NCBI GenBank assembly: GCA_031258835.1
Contig: JAIRMH010000171.1
Span: forward strand, 1 to 37,920
Length of the DNA stretch: 37,920 nt
Reading direction: 5' to 3'
Source: Tannerella sp.
GTDB lineage: Bacteria; Bacteroidota; Bacteroidia; Bacteroidales; Tannerellaceae
Shown here piece by piece: positions 16,727 to 26,274 of this stretch (positions within the stretch are counted from its first letter, which is position 1; each line of letters starts with the position of its first letter). Made by a program: the position numbers and the translations under genes. The notes below the pieces were generated by a model. It worked only from the letters and a program-made list of their open reading frames with translations, was not told where the DNA came from and did not search any database.

Positions 16727-19700
16727 TCAAAGACCTTTTCCGTGACAGTTTTTATACTTCTTACCGCTTCCGCAGGGGCAAGGGTCGTTACGGCCTGCGC
16801 GTTTCTCCACACGCACAGGTTCTTGTGGTTGCTGTTGGGGGCCTGTGGGCGGGCGTTGTCCTTGCGGATATACGTTATTGCCGCCGCGGCTGTTAGCATT
16901 ACGGCTTCCGTTTTGTATGACGTCGTCTTTCCGGGTGCGGTAGCGGCTAAGGTCTGTACGCCGTTCGGGAGCCGCCTGACTTACCTGTACGCGCCGTTCG
17001 TCCGCCTCGTCCCGCACCGGTATCTGTCCACGCATCAAAATGGAAACGGTTTTGCGGTTCATATTTTCGACCATCACCTTAAATAAGTTATACGATTCCA
17101 ATTTGTATATCAGCAGCGGGTCTTTGTTTTCGTAGCTTGCGTTTTGTACGGAACTGCGCAAATCGTCCATTTCTCGAAGATGTTCTTTCCATGCTTCATC
17201 AATCATGTGGAGTACGATTGATTTCTGGAACGATTTTGTTATGGCTTTTGATTCCGTATCGTACGCATCTTTCAGGTTGCATGAGATATTGTACATCTTC
17301 TTTCCATCCGTAACAGGGATCAGGATGTTTTCGTACATAGCGCCCTGATTTTCATAAACCTGTCGGATGACGGGGTTTGCAATCTGCGCCATACGATCCA
17401 TATGGCGTTTAAAGAGTCCAAGTGCGCCGTCGAATACTTTTTCCGTCATCATTTCAACTTTCATGCCTTTAAATTCTTCCGGCGTCACCGGACTGTCTAA
17501 CGCAAGCGTACGGAAAATATCCATTTTAAACGCTTCGTAATCGCCATCTTCGTTTTGTTCTGCGATGGCTGCACATGCGTCATAGAGAGTGTTCATCACG
17601 TCGAGGCCGATACGTTCTCCCATCAGTGCGTGGCGGCGACGCGTATAAATGACGTTACGTTGCGAGTTCATCACATCATCGTATTCGAGCAGGCGCTTAC
17701 GGATGCCGAAGTTATTTTCTTCTACTTTTTTCTGTGCGCGTTCGACAGATTTGCTTAACATTCCAGCTTCCAGCACATCGCCTTCTTTGAATCCCATGCG
17801 GTCCATCAGTCCGGCGATCTTTTCCGTTGCGAAAAGGCGCATCAGTTCATCTTCGAGAGAGACATAAAACACCGAAGATCCCGGATCGCCCTGACGTCCG
17901 GAGCGTCCACGTAGCTGACGGTCTACGCGGCGGCTTTCATGGCGTTCGGTGCCTATAATGGCAAGACCTCCCGCTTCTTTTACCGCCGACGACAGTTTGA
18001 TGTCCGTACCGCGGCCGGCCATGTTGGTTGCTATCGTAACCATACCTGATTGTCCGGCTTGCGCAACGATTTCAGCTTCTTTCTGATGCAGTTTTGCGTT
18101 CAGCACATTATGTGATATCTTGCGCATGCCGAGCATACGGCTCAGTAATTCGGAAATCTCAACCGATGTTGTCCCGACAAGTACCGGTCGTCCGGCAGAG
18201 ATAAGGCGCCCGATCTCCTCAATGACAGCATTGTACTTCTCGCGTTTTGTTTTATAGATACGGTCGTTCATATCTGTACGCGCGACAGGCTTATTGGTAG
18301 GAATGACGACGACGTCAAGTTTATAAATGTTCCAAAACTCACCGGCTTCCGTTTCGGCCGTACCGGTCATACCCGCAAGTTTATGATACATGCGGAAATA
18401 ATTCTGTAACGTTATCGTCGCGAACGTCTGTGTTGCTGCTTCCACCTTCACGCGTTCTTTCGCTTCTATTGCCTGATGCAGTCCGTCGGAATAACGGCGT
18501 CCCTCCATAATACGTCCGGTTTGTTCGTCGACAATTTTCACCTGGCCGTCGATAACGACGTACTCATCGTCGCGGTCGAACAGCGAATAGGCTTTTAGCA
18601 ACTGGTTAACCGTATGTACGCGTTCGCTTTTCACGGAGTAATTGGCGAGCAGTTCGTCCTTTTTTATCTGTTTATCTTCGTTCGACAGATTCATATTATC
18701 CACCTGCGATAATTCCGATGCAATATCGGGTAAGACGAAGAACTGCGGATCGTTCGACCTTCCGGTAAGCAAATCTATACCTTTATCCGTTAACTCGATA
18801 GAATTATTTTTTTCGTCGATGACATAATAGAGTTCTTCGGTAACAATATGCATCTGTCGCATATTATCCTGCATATAAAACTCTTCGGTCTTCAACATTG
18901 CCGATTTTATTCCCTGTTCGCTCAAATATTTGATAAGCGCATTATTTTTAGGCAGGCCTTTATACGAACGGAAAAGGGCAAGCGCTCCCTCTTCATGGAC
19001 TTTTTTGTCTTCGTTCGTCATTTTTTGTTTGGCTTCGGTCAGTAGTCTGGTGCACAAATGTTTTTGTGCATTAACGACAATTTCTACGTTGGGGCGGTAT
19101 TCTTCGAAAAGCTGGTCTTCGCCTTTCGGAATAGGCCCGGAGATAATCAGTGGCGTGCGGGCGTCGTCGATCAATACGGAGTCTACCTCGTCGACGATGG
19201 CGTAATTGTGTTTGCGTTGCACCAAATCTTTGGGGCTAATCGCCATGTTATCGCGCAGATAGTCGAAGCCGAACTCATTGTTTGTCCCGAACGTGATATC
19301 CGCGTTATAAGCCTTACGGCGTTCGTCGGAGTTTGGTTTATGTTTGTCGATACAGTCTACCGACAGTCCGTGGAACATATAGACAGGCCCCATCCATTCG
19401 GAATCTCGTTTTGACAGATAATCGTTTACGGTAACGACATGTACGCCGTTACCTGTCAACGCATTCAGGAAAACGGGGAGCGTCGCCACCAATGTTTTAC
19501 CTTCGCCGGTTGCCATTTCGGCAATTTTACCTTTGTGGAGAACGACGCCGCCAAACAATTGGACATCGTAGTGTATCATGTCCCATTTAATTTCCGTACC
19601 TCCTGCAACCCAGTGGTTGAAATATACGGCTTTGTCGCCTTCGATTGCGACGAAGTCGTGCGCAACTGCAAGATCACGGTCAAAATCGTTCGCCGTCACT

Positions 19701-20083
19701 TCTACCCGTTCATTTTCCGATAGACGTCGTGCGGTTTCTTTTACGATAGCGAATGTTTCAGGCAACGCCTCTTCGAGCGCTACTTCAAGACGTTCCATGA
19801 TATCTTTTTCTATTTTATCGACCTCCGCCCATATCGATTCGCGTTCTTCGAGGGGCTTATCGTCAATACCTTCGCGCAATGATGCGATCTTCGCTTTTTC
19901 TTCGGATACGTAATCCTGCACATTCTTGCGTATCTCCGCGCTTTTTCCCCGTAATTCATCGTTGGAAAGAGCTTTTATAGAAGGATAAACGGCTTTTATT
20001 TTATTTACGTAAGGCGTAATTTCTTTCAAATCCCGCTGCGACTTGTTGCCGAATAGCTTTGTTAATATATCATTAAATCCCAT
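16727..20083 (-). CDS. secA: Preprotein translocase ATPase SecA
   Basis: SecA drives Sec-dependent export through SecYEG. The 1118-residue product has Walker A ATGEGKT at about 191-197, [20 protein letters not shown] (Walker B and following), the helicase motif [24 protein letters not shown], and the C-terminal zinc-binding [14 protein letters not shown]. At over 1100 residues it is longer than the roughly 900 of E. coli, as usual in Bacteroidota, with insertions in the first nucleotide-binding and preprotein cross-linking regions. It lies 55 bases downstream of the pseudo-phosphatase and DUF4105 genes and may be cotranscribed; no clear promoter was seen in that gap. Confidence 0.98.
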   Translation of the reverse strand: MGFNDILTKLFGNKSQRDLKEITPYVNKIKAVYPSIKALSNDELRGKSAEIRKNVQDYVSEEKAKIASLREGIDDKPLEERESIWAEVDKIEKDIMERLEVALEEALPETFAIVKETARRLSENERVEVTANDFDRDLAVAHDFVAIEGDKAVYFNHWVAGGTEIKWDMIHYDVQLFGGVVLHKGKIAEMATGEGKTLVATLPVFLNALTGNGVHVVTVNDYLSKRDSEWMGPVYMFHGLSVDCIDKHKPNSDERRKAYNADITFGTNNEFGFDYLRDNMAISPKDLVQRKHNYAIVDEVDSVLIDDARTPLIISGPIPKGEDQLFEEYRPNVEIVVNAQKHLCTRLLTEAKQKMTNEDKKVHEEGALALFRSYKGLPKNNALIKYLSEQGIKSAMLKTEEFYMQDNMRQMHIVTEELYYVIDEKNNSIELTDKGIDLLTGRSNDPQFFVLPDIASELSQVDNMNLSNEDKQIKKDELLANYSVKSERVHTVNQLLKAYSLFDRDDEYVVIDGQVKIVDEQTGRIMEGRRYSDGLHQAIEAKERVKVEAATQTFATITLQNYFRMYHKLAGMTGTAETEAGEFWNIYKLDVVVIPTNKPVARTDMNDRIYKTKREKYNAVIEEIGRLISAGRPVLVGTTSVEISELLSRMLGMRKISHNVLNAKLHQKEAEIVAQAGQSGMVTIATNMAGRGTDIKLSSAVKEAGGLAIIGTERHESRRVDRQLRGRSGRQGDPGSSVFYVSLEDELMRLFATEKIAGLMDRMGFKEGDVLEAGMLSKSVERAQKKVEENNFGIRKRLLEYDDVMNSQRNVIYTRRRHALMGERIGLDVMNTLYDACAAIAEQNEDGDYEAFKMDIFRTLALDSPVTPEEFKGMKVEMMTEKVFDGALGLFKRHMDRMAQIANPVIRQVYENQGAMYENILIPVTDGKKMYNISCNLKDAYDTESKAITKSFQKSIVLHMIDEAWKEHLREMDDLRSSVQNASYENKDPLLIYKLESYNLFKVMVENMNRKTVSILMRGQIPVRDEADERRVQVSQAAPERRTDLSRYRTRKDDVIQNGSRNANSRGGNNVYPQGQRPPTGPQQQPQEPVRVEKRAGRNDPCPCGSGKKYKNCHGKGL

Positions 20084-20138
20084 TTTGTTTTATGTTGTAA
20101 ATTATTCGTTTTTAGATATTATAAAAAGGATATCCGCA

Positions 20139-21719
20139 TTATTTTATTTCGGATAAAGGAAGGTCGCTGCATGCATTAGGCGCACGGATGCGCAGGACGT
20201 TCGTAATTGTCGGAGCTATTTCCGTCGCATAAACAGAGCGTTCGATGCGTTTAGGATTAAGATTATTACCGATGAATATTAAAGGTGTGATAACCGTATT
20301 GTTGCGTTTTGCTTTTGCTTTTCGACCGGTGACGTCGTCTTCGATACCCCAGCCCGGTTGCAATTCGATGATAAGGTCGCCGCGTCCGATATGATGCGTT
20401 CCGTAGCGGAGCGTTGCGCTACCTTCGTTCCATTCGCCAGCTCTTAACGACAGATCTGTTGTTACCTGTTGTACGCCGCTGAACTCAGCGATGAATTCCG
20501 CCGCTTTATCCTGTATGGCATGGAGGTCAATTTTTTCATCTTCGATCGTTCTGCGATTCAGGAAGATCTGTTGATTATAATATCCTTTGACCCAATTTTT
20601 CTGGCCGTATATGGCCATCAGGTACATATTCAGCAGGGCGGTGCAACGTTTCGGATGAAAAACGCCTCCGGTAGCGGTTTCTCCATCGGGAGCGATCTCC
20701 GTATCCGTATAATAACCTGTTCCCGTTACAACAACGAGCGTTTTATGAAGTCCGACCTTTTGGTTAATTACATCAAGAAGTTCTTCTATGTTTTTATCTA
20801 ACCCGAAGTAGATATCCTGCACTTCTTGTGTATAGGTTTTATCCTGAACATCCAGAAAATTCCCTCCGTAAAATGTAACACATAGCAAATCCGGCGCCTG
20901 ATGCGTTCCCAATTCTCCGGCATTGATGAATTGTATGGCAAGGTTGCATACTTCCCTGTTTATATAGGGAGACGTCTTGAAGCGCGGATAACATCCTGCT
21001 TCTTTTTCGTTGAATTTATAGTTATATTGTTTTTTGTTGGTTATGTAAGGCAATGCATCGTAATTACCGGTCGGCAGTAAAGGACTCCAGGAAATGGCCG
21101 GCAGTCGCGAAGAGAGGGATTCCGTACCGATATTCAGTTTATCGACATAGGCCGGAAGATTTTTGTAATAAGTCGTAGTCGCCCACTTCCCGTTATAATT
21201 GTCGAGCCAGAAGGCCGCATCCGCCGCATGTCCGGCCGATATGACGGCACATTCCGCTTCGGGAGCTATCGCATAAACTTTGCCGGCTCCTCCGGACGCA
21301 ATTTTCAACTCGTCGCCAACCGTTGAACACAAAAGGTTTTTAGGGGAGAAGTTCTGATGTGTGTAATTGCCGAGATAATGGGCATCGTACAAGCAGGAAA
21401 CTTCCAGTTCTTTGTCGAAATCGTATCGTTTTACTCCGGCGATACTGTGATAACAGGGATTTGAACCGGTGAACAGCGTAGCGAACGAGCTTGCCTGGTC
21501 GATATTTGAAAATTCAAACTGCACATGGCTGTATACCACACCGTCATTCAGCAACCGTTTAAAACCGCGTTCGCCGAATGAATTTTTGAAATATTCAAGA
21601 TAGTCCCCCCGCAGCTGGTCTATTGTTATACATACGACCAATTTTGGCGCCTGATGTTGTTGCGCCTGCAGGTTTGTGACCACCAATACTGCTATTAATG
21701 AAGTTATAAATTTTCTCAT
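20139..21719 (-). CDS. Secreted alkaline-phosphatase-superfamily protein, predicted catalytically inactive
   Basis: The 526-residue product has a signal peptide (MRKFITSLIAVLVVTNLQAQ) and the PafA-like alkaline phosphatase fold: LVVCITIDQLRGDYLEYF, ATLFTGSNP, AGHAADAAFWLDN, PDLLCVTFYGGNF, VVVTGTGYY, and ATEIAPTITNVLRI. Yet the residues that do catalysis in PafA-type enzymes are replaced. The nucleophile segment TxPGHAT reads QASSFAT; HGIxGN reads HSIAGV; the KxR substrate motif is missing; the DxxGH metal motif reads NFLDVQ; ADHG reads GTGY; and the last metal His is absent. Only Asp34 of the metal ligands remains. Start ATG 21719 is chosen because the longer frame to 21833 would overlap the upstream gene. 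Role unknown; context suggests envelope biogenesis. Confidence 0.85.
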   Translation of the reverse strand: MRKFITSLIAVLVVTNLQAQQHQAPKLVVCITIDQLRGDYLEYFKNSFGERGFKRLLNDGVVYSHVQFEFSNIDQASSFATLFTGSNPCYHSIAGVKRYDFDKELEVSCLYDAHYLGNYTHQNFSPKNLLCSTVGDELKIASGGAGKVYAIAPEAECAVISAGHAADAAFWLDNYNGKWATTTYYKNLPAYVDKLNIGTESLSSRLPAISWSPLLPTGNYDALPYITNKKQYNYKFNEKEAGCYPRFKTSPYINREVCNLAIQFINAGELGTHQAPDLLCVTFYGGNFLDVQDKTYTQEVQDIYFGLDKNIEELLDVINQKVGLHKTLVVVTGTGYYTDTEIAPDGETATGGVFHPKRCTALLNMYLMAIYGQKNWVKGYYNQQIFLNRRTIEDEKIDLHAIQDKAAEFIAEFSGVQQVTTDLSLRAGEWNEGSATLRYGTHHIGRGDLIIELQPGWGIEDDVTGRKAKAKRNNTVITPLIFIGNNLNPKRIERSVYATEIAPTITNVLRIRAPNACSDLPLSEIK

Positions 21720-21730
21720 CCTCTCGTCCG

Positions 21731-23002
21731 TCAGATAACTTTTTTCTTTATTAACGTCCATCCCGACCGCAACCAGAGGCTTGCTATCAAAGGAATAAAC
21801 GCCATGTTGAAATGTTGTGTGATGAAAATCCACGCGATTAACATCCCCAAAATTGCAGCAAAGTTAATAAAATGATACCAAAAAGCCAGCTTCTTAAATT
21901 TTTTTACGGAAAAGAAAAAGACTCCTATCAGATGAAAAGGATGCAGCCATAATAACGAAATGTTCGGAAACATGCATGGATGTACGGAAAAGAAACTTAG
22001 GAAGAATAAGATACATCCGGCAATTCCGGCAGAGGAAAACAAAATGGCGTCCAACCCTCTGAAATATGTCTTTTTTTTCCATTCCAACCATGTTAGCCAT
22101 ACGATGACGATGAAGACAAGCGTAAAGCAGGCGACAGGAGAAGTCATGAACGGAGGCGATTTCTCCGGTGTCTGAGTTTTTTCGGAAAGGATATTCACCT
22201 TTAAAACCAAAGGTTGTATCCCGCTATCCCGCTTTATTTCCGCTTTGTCAAAAGCTTCTTTCAGATATTCGGGCAGAAAGAACGTTTCTCTATACGCCAT
22301 CACCCGGTCGGTCGGAGCGCCCATGACTAAATCGCAGCCGAACGTAATCCACGGGTGGTGGCGGGTGCAAAAATTAATCGCGTCGCGAAAAGTCGGTTGT
22401 CCTGTCTGTGAAACGGATAAAACGGACGATGGGTCCGCCGCGGTCGCACCAGGGGAAGATAGTTGCCTTATCTGCAACGGATATTTTATCGTACCGCATA
22501 TATTACTTTCAATCATCACCACCGGTCGCGTGGCGCAGTTATCGAAAAAGAAGTTATACCTGTAAACTCGATTTTCCGGTCGTTCGTTAATGACAAGCGC
22601 CTGCCATAGCGCCTCTTTTTCTTCGGGCAGCAGATTCAGAATCTGTTCATACACTTCACTTCCGCGACTTATATATTCCATGAGGTAATAACTGAAATGT
22701 TGCGCCGCTACCATATAATCCGTCTCGCCCTTTGCAAAATGATAGATGAAATTAGATCGGGAAACGTCAAAAGTCCCATAATTAAAGATTACATCAATAT
22801 TAGCTTCAGGGTCATATACACGGAGCGCCGTGTGTCCGTATAAAGTATAAACATAATCGTCGGAAGGCGAACTTGTCAGCAAACTTATCTGCGCCTGCGC
22901 GCTTAACGGAGGTGCCTGTATTGCCGTCGCAGATACATGCATTATCGGTGTGACGGTGAAACAGTATATAATAAATAGTATAACGAAATTCAGATGTTTC
23001 AT
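21731..23002 (-). CDS. DUF4105 / Lnb-like membrane protein
   Basis: The 423-residue product has a signal peptide, then the DUF4105 domain with YGHTALRVYDP (His57), FNYGTFDV, YHFAKGETDYMVAA and YNFFFDNCATRP (Cys156), followed by about five membrane helices (about 280-410). DUF4105 is the N-terminal periplasmic domain of Lnb, the Bacteroides lipoprotein N-acyltransferase, and this protein has the corresponding papain-like His and Cys. Whether it is the true Lnb or a paralogue cannot be told here. MKHLNF at 23002 is taken as start because the sequence from 23101 to that point is promoter (-7 element at 23073-23080). It is 11 bases from the pseudo-phosphatase start. Confidence 0.83.
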   Translation of the reverse strand: MKHLNFVILFIIYCFTVTPIMHVSATAIQAPPLSAQAQISLLTSSPSDDYVYTLYGHTALRVYDPEANIDVIFNYGTFDVSRSNFIYHFAKGETDYMVAAQHFSYYLMEYISRGSEVYEQILNLLPEEKEALWQALVINERPENRVYRYNFFFDNCATRPVVMIESNICGTIKYPLQIRQLSSPGATAADPSSVLSVSQTGQPTFRDAINFCTRHHPWITFGCDLVMGAPTDRVMAYRETFFLPEYLKEAFDKAEIKRDSGIQPLVLKVNILSEKTQTPEKSPPFMTSPVACFTLVFIVIVWLTWLEWKKKTYFRGLDAILFSSAGIAGCILFFLSFFSVHPCMFPNISLLWLHPFHLIGVFFFSVKKFKKLAFWYHFINFAAILGMLIAWIFITQHFNMAFIPLIASLWLRSGWTLIKKKVI

Positions 23003-23072
23003 AAAATGCATTTTTTGATAAATAAGGATGCAAACCGGTTTGGCAGCCCATGTAAATATCAAATATTGTCTG

Positions 23073-23142
23073 CAAATGTACATGAAATTTTCGAATTGCA
23101 CACAGACGGATAAAATTTCTCCGCAAAAATTATAGTGGAGAA
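23073..23142 (-). promoter_or_regulatory. Promoter region of the DUF4105 gene, copy A of a duplicated element
   Basis: On the minus strand TACATTTG (23080 to 23073) fits TAnnTTTG, and TGTG lies in the -33 place. The first 22 bases on plus, CAAATGTACATGAAATTTTC plus GA, are identical to those at 25648, and the match continues at about three bases in four for some 48 more bases. The far end overlaps the last codons of the cytochrome c peroxidase gene. Confidence 0.6.
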
Positions 23143-24488
23143 CTTAAAGTTTCAAGAAAAGATATGATATCATTAATGTCGTCGTCTTTTATCGAACGAC
23201 CGGACTGGCAGGTTCCCATGATTTTTATGGCATCATATAGCGTTTGTTGACTTCCGTCGTGGAAATAAGGCTTTGTTAACGCTACATTGCGTAATCCGGG
23301 GACTTTGAAGCGAAAACGGTCATATTCGTCGGATGTGTGGTTGAAACGCCCCAAGTCGTCGCGCGTGATTTCCCAGCCACGCTCTTCAAAATAATCTTTG
23401 TAAATACCCATACGTTCATAAGATTGCCCTCCGAGTATGACGCCGACATGACAGACGGCGCATTTGTTTGATTTGAATGCCTCATACCCCCTTATTTCGG
23501 ATTCATCGAGGGTGTCATTCTCTCCTTTAAGATATTTGTCGAAGCGGCAATTCGGGGTGATAAGCGTTTTTTCAAATGATTCAATAGCGTCGATAAGGGA
23601 CATTTCGGTTATGCCATCCTTATATAACCGGTTAAAAGCCCGATTCATATCGTCATCATACAGGAGTTTCTTGACAATATTGTCGAAAGATTCGGCAGCC
23701 ATTGTTAGCGGATCTAAAAGATGTTCCACCATATGTGTTTTCAAATCGGGCGCTCGTCCGTCGCGGAATTGCGAGTTATTGAAACAAGCGTTGAATACGG
23801 TTGGAGTATTTACTTTGCCGAGAATTTTGTTGACGCCTTCCGGATATTGTTTGTTGTCTGCTCCTCCCAAATTCAAATGATGGCACGAAGCGCAGGATAT
23901 CGTGTTATTACGCGACAGGCGGGTGTCATGAAATAGTTTTTTGCCGAGAGCCGCTTTTTTTTCGTTTACAGGTATTGACGAAGGGAGCGGACATACAGGT
24001 TCGTTTTTGAAACGTCCGGCGGCAAGAGGGTTTGGGTAAAACTGTTCACGATAGCTTGTTATCCATTCTTCCAGTATTTTTCGTTTTGCCGGCGTTACGG
24101 ACGATCCCCAATGAGTGAGGTAAAATACGGGCGGCGGCATATTCCGCTGAATGACGGTCGCCATCTCTATTTTTGCAAGTACTACTTCGTTTATGGCTTC
24201 TCCCCGGTTTATTTTGTCCATATTATCGCCTATATCGAAACTCCGTAATCCTTTTTCCGCTTCACTTTTTACGACATTTCCCAACACAGGGACATCGGCA
24301 TAAAGCTGGTGGTCATTATTTTTTGTATGGCACAACAAGCATGAAGCATCATCCAAGATGGCGATAGATTGTGTGTCTTTGGAAATATTATCCGGAGGTA
24401 TGATGTTTATTATACGGTATATTACGGCAGAAACCAAGGTGATTGCCATTATAACGCCTAGGAGAACCATGAGCCTTTTCATATTCAT
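23130..24488 (-). CDS. Three-haem cytochrome c peroxidase family protein
   Basis: The 452-residue product has an N-terminal membrane anchor or signal (about 4-28). It has three haem c motifs: CLLCH (50-54) in an extra N-terminal haem-binding domain, CASCH (199-203) and CAVCH (343-347) in the MauG/cytochrome c peroxidase domain. KVNTPTVFNACFN, FRDGRAPDLKTHM and FKVPGLRNVALTKPYFHDGS are hallmark segments of the peroxidase fold. Such proteins reduce hydrogen peroxide in the periplasm with electrons from a quinol or cytochrome. It follows the dehydrogenase by 15 bases, so the two are almost certainly one operon. Confidence 0.92.
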   Translation of the reverse strand: MNMKRLMVLLGVIMAITLVSAVIYRIINIIPPDNISKDTQSIAILDDASCLLCHTKNNDHQLYADVPVLGNVVKSEAEKGLRSFDIGDNMDKINRGEAINEVVLAKIEMATVIQRNMPPPVFYLTHWGSSVTPAKRKILEEWITSYREQFYPNPLAAGRFKNEPVCPLPSSIPVNEKKAALGKKLFHDTRLSRNNTISCASCHHLNLGGADNKQYPEGVNKILGKVNTPTVFNACFNNSQFRDGRAPDLKTHMVEHLLDPLTMAAESFDNIVKKLLYDDDMNRAFNRLYKDGITEMSLIDAIESFEKTLITPNCRFDKYLKGENDTLDESEIRGYEAFKSNKCAVCHVGVILGGQSYERMGIYKDYFEERGWEITRDDLGRFNHTSDEYDRFRFKVPGLRNVALTKPYFHDGSQQTLYDAIKIMGTCQSGRSIKDDDINDIISFLETLSSPL

Positions 24489-24503
24489 TAATGTCGTTGT
24501 GTT

Positions 24504-25601
24504 TCAGAACCGCAGGACGGGTTTTATCGTTATTCCTTTGTGTGAATCGTCGAAAGCTTTTTCAATGTCTTTAAAATCGTAGAATTTTACAAGTTTATTG
24601 ACCGGCAGTCGGCCTTCTTTATAGTATGTTACTAATTCGGGAATGAACGTCTGAGGATTCGATGCTCCTTCACTTAGCCCGGTAAGTGTTACGCTTGGGT
24701 TCAAAATATAGGCTTCAAGAGGAAGGTTGATTGTTTCCGATCCTGTGACGCTAAGTAATACGGCCATACCTTCGCGTCGAAGACAACCTAACGTTTGTAG
24801 CGTGACGTTTGCTATACCTGACGATTCCACACTATAGTGAGCGCCACCTCCGGTAATTCGTTTTATTTCAGAAACAGGATCTGTCTCCTTGCTGTTGATG
24901 ACATGCGTAGCGCCTGATTCTTTTGCGAGTTCAAGCCTTGAAGGTACGACATCTACGCCTATAACCGGATTACATCCTGCGATAACTGCCGCCATGATCG
25001 CGCTCATTCCTACGCCGCCACATCCGAATACGGCAATAGAAGCGCCTTTTTTCGGTTTTATGCGGTTTAATACGGCGCCAGCTCCTGTCTGTACACCGCA
25101 TCCGAGAGAACATAAACAGGCCAGGTCGTCGTCCGTATCGACGTTAACCTTTACCGCGTTTCGTGCATCAATAATGACATGGTCGGCAAAAGCGCCCTGT
25201 CCGAAAAATGAAGAGATCGCAGTTCCGTTTTGTGAAAATCGTTTCGTTCCGTCGTTATATGCCCCTTCAAAAAACAACTCATTTAAGTGGTCGCATGCAT
25301 AAGGGTGCCCGTCGTGACAATAATCGCATTTCCCACATGACGGGAACGACATTATGACACGGTCGCCTTTTTTTAATGACGTGACTTCGCTCCCCGTTTC
25401 TTCAACAATACCAACCCCCTCGTGTCCGAGTATGATCGGCAATGTTACCGGAATAAACGAATGTAATGCGGCTGCGTCGGTATGGCATACTCCGCATGCG
25501 ATTGTTTTAACCAGCGCTTCTGATGCTTTCGGTGCCGATAATTCTACTTCTTCAAATGATAACTGACCCGGCTTATGGGTTACTGCTGCTAATATTTTCA
25601 T
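24504..25601 (-). CDS. Zinc-dependent alcohol dehydrogenase (medium-chain family)
   Basis: The 365-residue product has the class III-like build. Catalytic-zinc ligands are Cys36 (CGVCHTD), His60/Glu61 (GHEGVG) and Cys168 (CGVQTG); structural-zinc ligands are Cys89, Cys92, Cys95 and Cys103 (CGKCDYC...C). The NAD-binding loop is GCGGVG at 193-198, and IGVDV with Asp about 24 residues later favours NAD over NADP. It oxidises alcohols or reduces aldehydes; the substrate is not predictable. First gene of an operon with the peroxidase; promoter copy B lies at 25648. Confidence 0.93.
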   Translation of the reverse strand: MKILAAVTHKPGQLSFEEVELSAPKASEALVKTIACGVCHTDAAALHSFIPVTLPIILGHEGVGIVEETGSEVTSLKKGDRVIMSFPSCGKCDYCHDGHPYACDHLNELFFEGAYNDGTKRFSQNGTAISSFFGQGAFADHVIIDARNAVKVNVDTDDDLACLCSLGCGVQTGAGAVLNRIKPKKGASIAVFGCGGVGMSAIMAAVIAGCNPVIGVDVVPSRLELAKESGATHVINSKETDPVSEIKRITGGGAHYSVESSGIANVTLQTLGCLRREGMAVLLSVTGSETINLPLEAYILNPSVTLTGLSEGASNPQTFIPELVTYYKEGRLPVNKLVKFYDFKDIEKAFDDSHKGITIKPVLRF

Positions 25602-25647
25602 GCTCTTTTATAGCTTGTTATATGTTCCAGATTCATATTTCAGATTC

Positions 25648-25719
25648 CAAATGTACATGAAATTTTCGACATTCCAAACAGACCGATAAAAATGTCCGAC
25701 GAAATTTATAGGGGAAAGG
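25648..25719 (-). promoter_or_regulatory. Promoter region of the dehydrogenase-peroxidase operon, copy B of a duplicated element
   Basis: On the minus strand TACATTTG (25655 to 25648) and TTTG (25678 to 25675) are 19 bases apart, a full match to the Bacteroidota promoter. The region matches copy A at 23073 with an identical 22-base end and the shared blocks ACAGAC, GATAAAA and TATAG further out. It is 47 bases upstream of the dehydrogenase ATG. Confidence 0.68.
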
Positions 25720-25743
25720 GTATGATTTCCGGTAAGTTTGTGT

Positions 25744-25751
25744 TATCTTTG
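25744..25751 (+). promoter_or_regulatory. Predicted -7 element of the His-rich membrane protein
   Basis: TATCTTTG followed by C fits TAnnTTTG, 20 bases before the ATG at 25772. It is divergent from promoter copy B. Confidence 0.55.
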
Positions 25752-25771
25752 CCGGACTATTTTAGTCGCGA

Positions 25772-26128
25772 ATGAAACAAACAATGGTAAAAGCAGGTAA
25801 ATGGATGCTGGTAGTTCTTTTTCTGACCTACTACTTGTCGTCTACGTCCTTTTATCATACGCATTATTTCAGTTGGGGCGCCGTCACCCACTCGCACATG
25901 TTTTTCCCGTTTGGCGACAATCCTGCTGCCAACCACGACCATACGCCGCGACAGTGCGTGATTATTCAACTATTGTCGCATATCGTCATGACATTCCTGA
26001 CCGTTGCCGTATTATTTATGGTGACACAAGTCTTCCGGATATATATTCCGGTCAGGCGGTACATATCCCATATACATCTTATTACATTACCACTCAGGGC
26101 GCCCCCGTCCGGAATTATAACTATTTGA
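25772..26128 (+). CDS. Small His-rich membrane protein preceding the metal-efflux genes
   Basis: The 118-residue product has two hydrophobic segments (about 10-26 and 66-90). Between them is a short extracytoplasmic part with many His: FYHTHYF, THSHMFF and NHDHT. The ending LPLRAPP resembles small proteins often found ahead of RND metal-efflux genes in Bacteroidota, but I cannot name a family with certainty. A metal-binding or sensing role for the efflux system is inferred from the His pattern and position. A 20-bp hairpin begins 3 bases after its stop. Confidence 0.65.
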   Translation: MKQTMVKAGKWMLVVLFLTYYLSSTSFYHTHYFSWGAVTHSHMFFPFGDNPAANHDHTPRQCVIIQLLSHIVMTFLTVAVLFMVTQVFRIYIPVRRYISHIHLITLPLRAPPSGIITI

Positions 26129-26130
26129 GA

Positions 26131-26174
26131 ACTGTTTATTTCACATATTGATTTCAATATATGAAGTAAACAGT
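26131..26174. repeat. 20-bp stem inverted repeat after the His-rich gene
   Basis: Arm ACTGTTTATTTCACATATTG (26131-26150) pairs with 26155-26174 around the loop ATTT, with 18 Watson-Crick pairs, one G-U and one mismatch. No T-run follows, so it is not a plain intrinsic terminator; it could process or terminate the first gene's mRNA, or bind a regulator. A smaller hairpin GGGAT/ATCCC follows at 26187-26200. Confidence 0.6.
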
Positions 26175-26260
26175 ATGTATCATGGCGGGATTTTTATCCC
26201 TCCCTATAATTCATAAGCAAAGGTCGATAACCGCACAATTCATAAATTGACGGAAGTTGA

Positions 26261-26268
26261 TAGCTTTG
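26261..26268 (+). promoter_or_regulatory. Predicted -7 element of the czcB-czcA-czcC operon
   Basis: TAGCTTTG fits TAnnTTTG and predicts a start near 26274, so the entire leader would be the heptamer array. Confidence 0.5.
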
Positions 26269-26274
26269 TAATCC

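Noticed and set aside
21720-21833. N-terminal extension of the pseudo-phosphatase
   Set aside because: Overlaps the preceding DUF4105 gene and would hide the signal peptide MRKFITSLIAVL.
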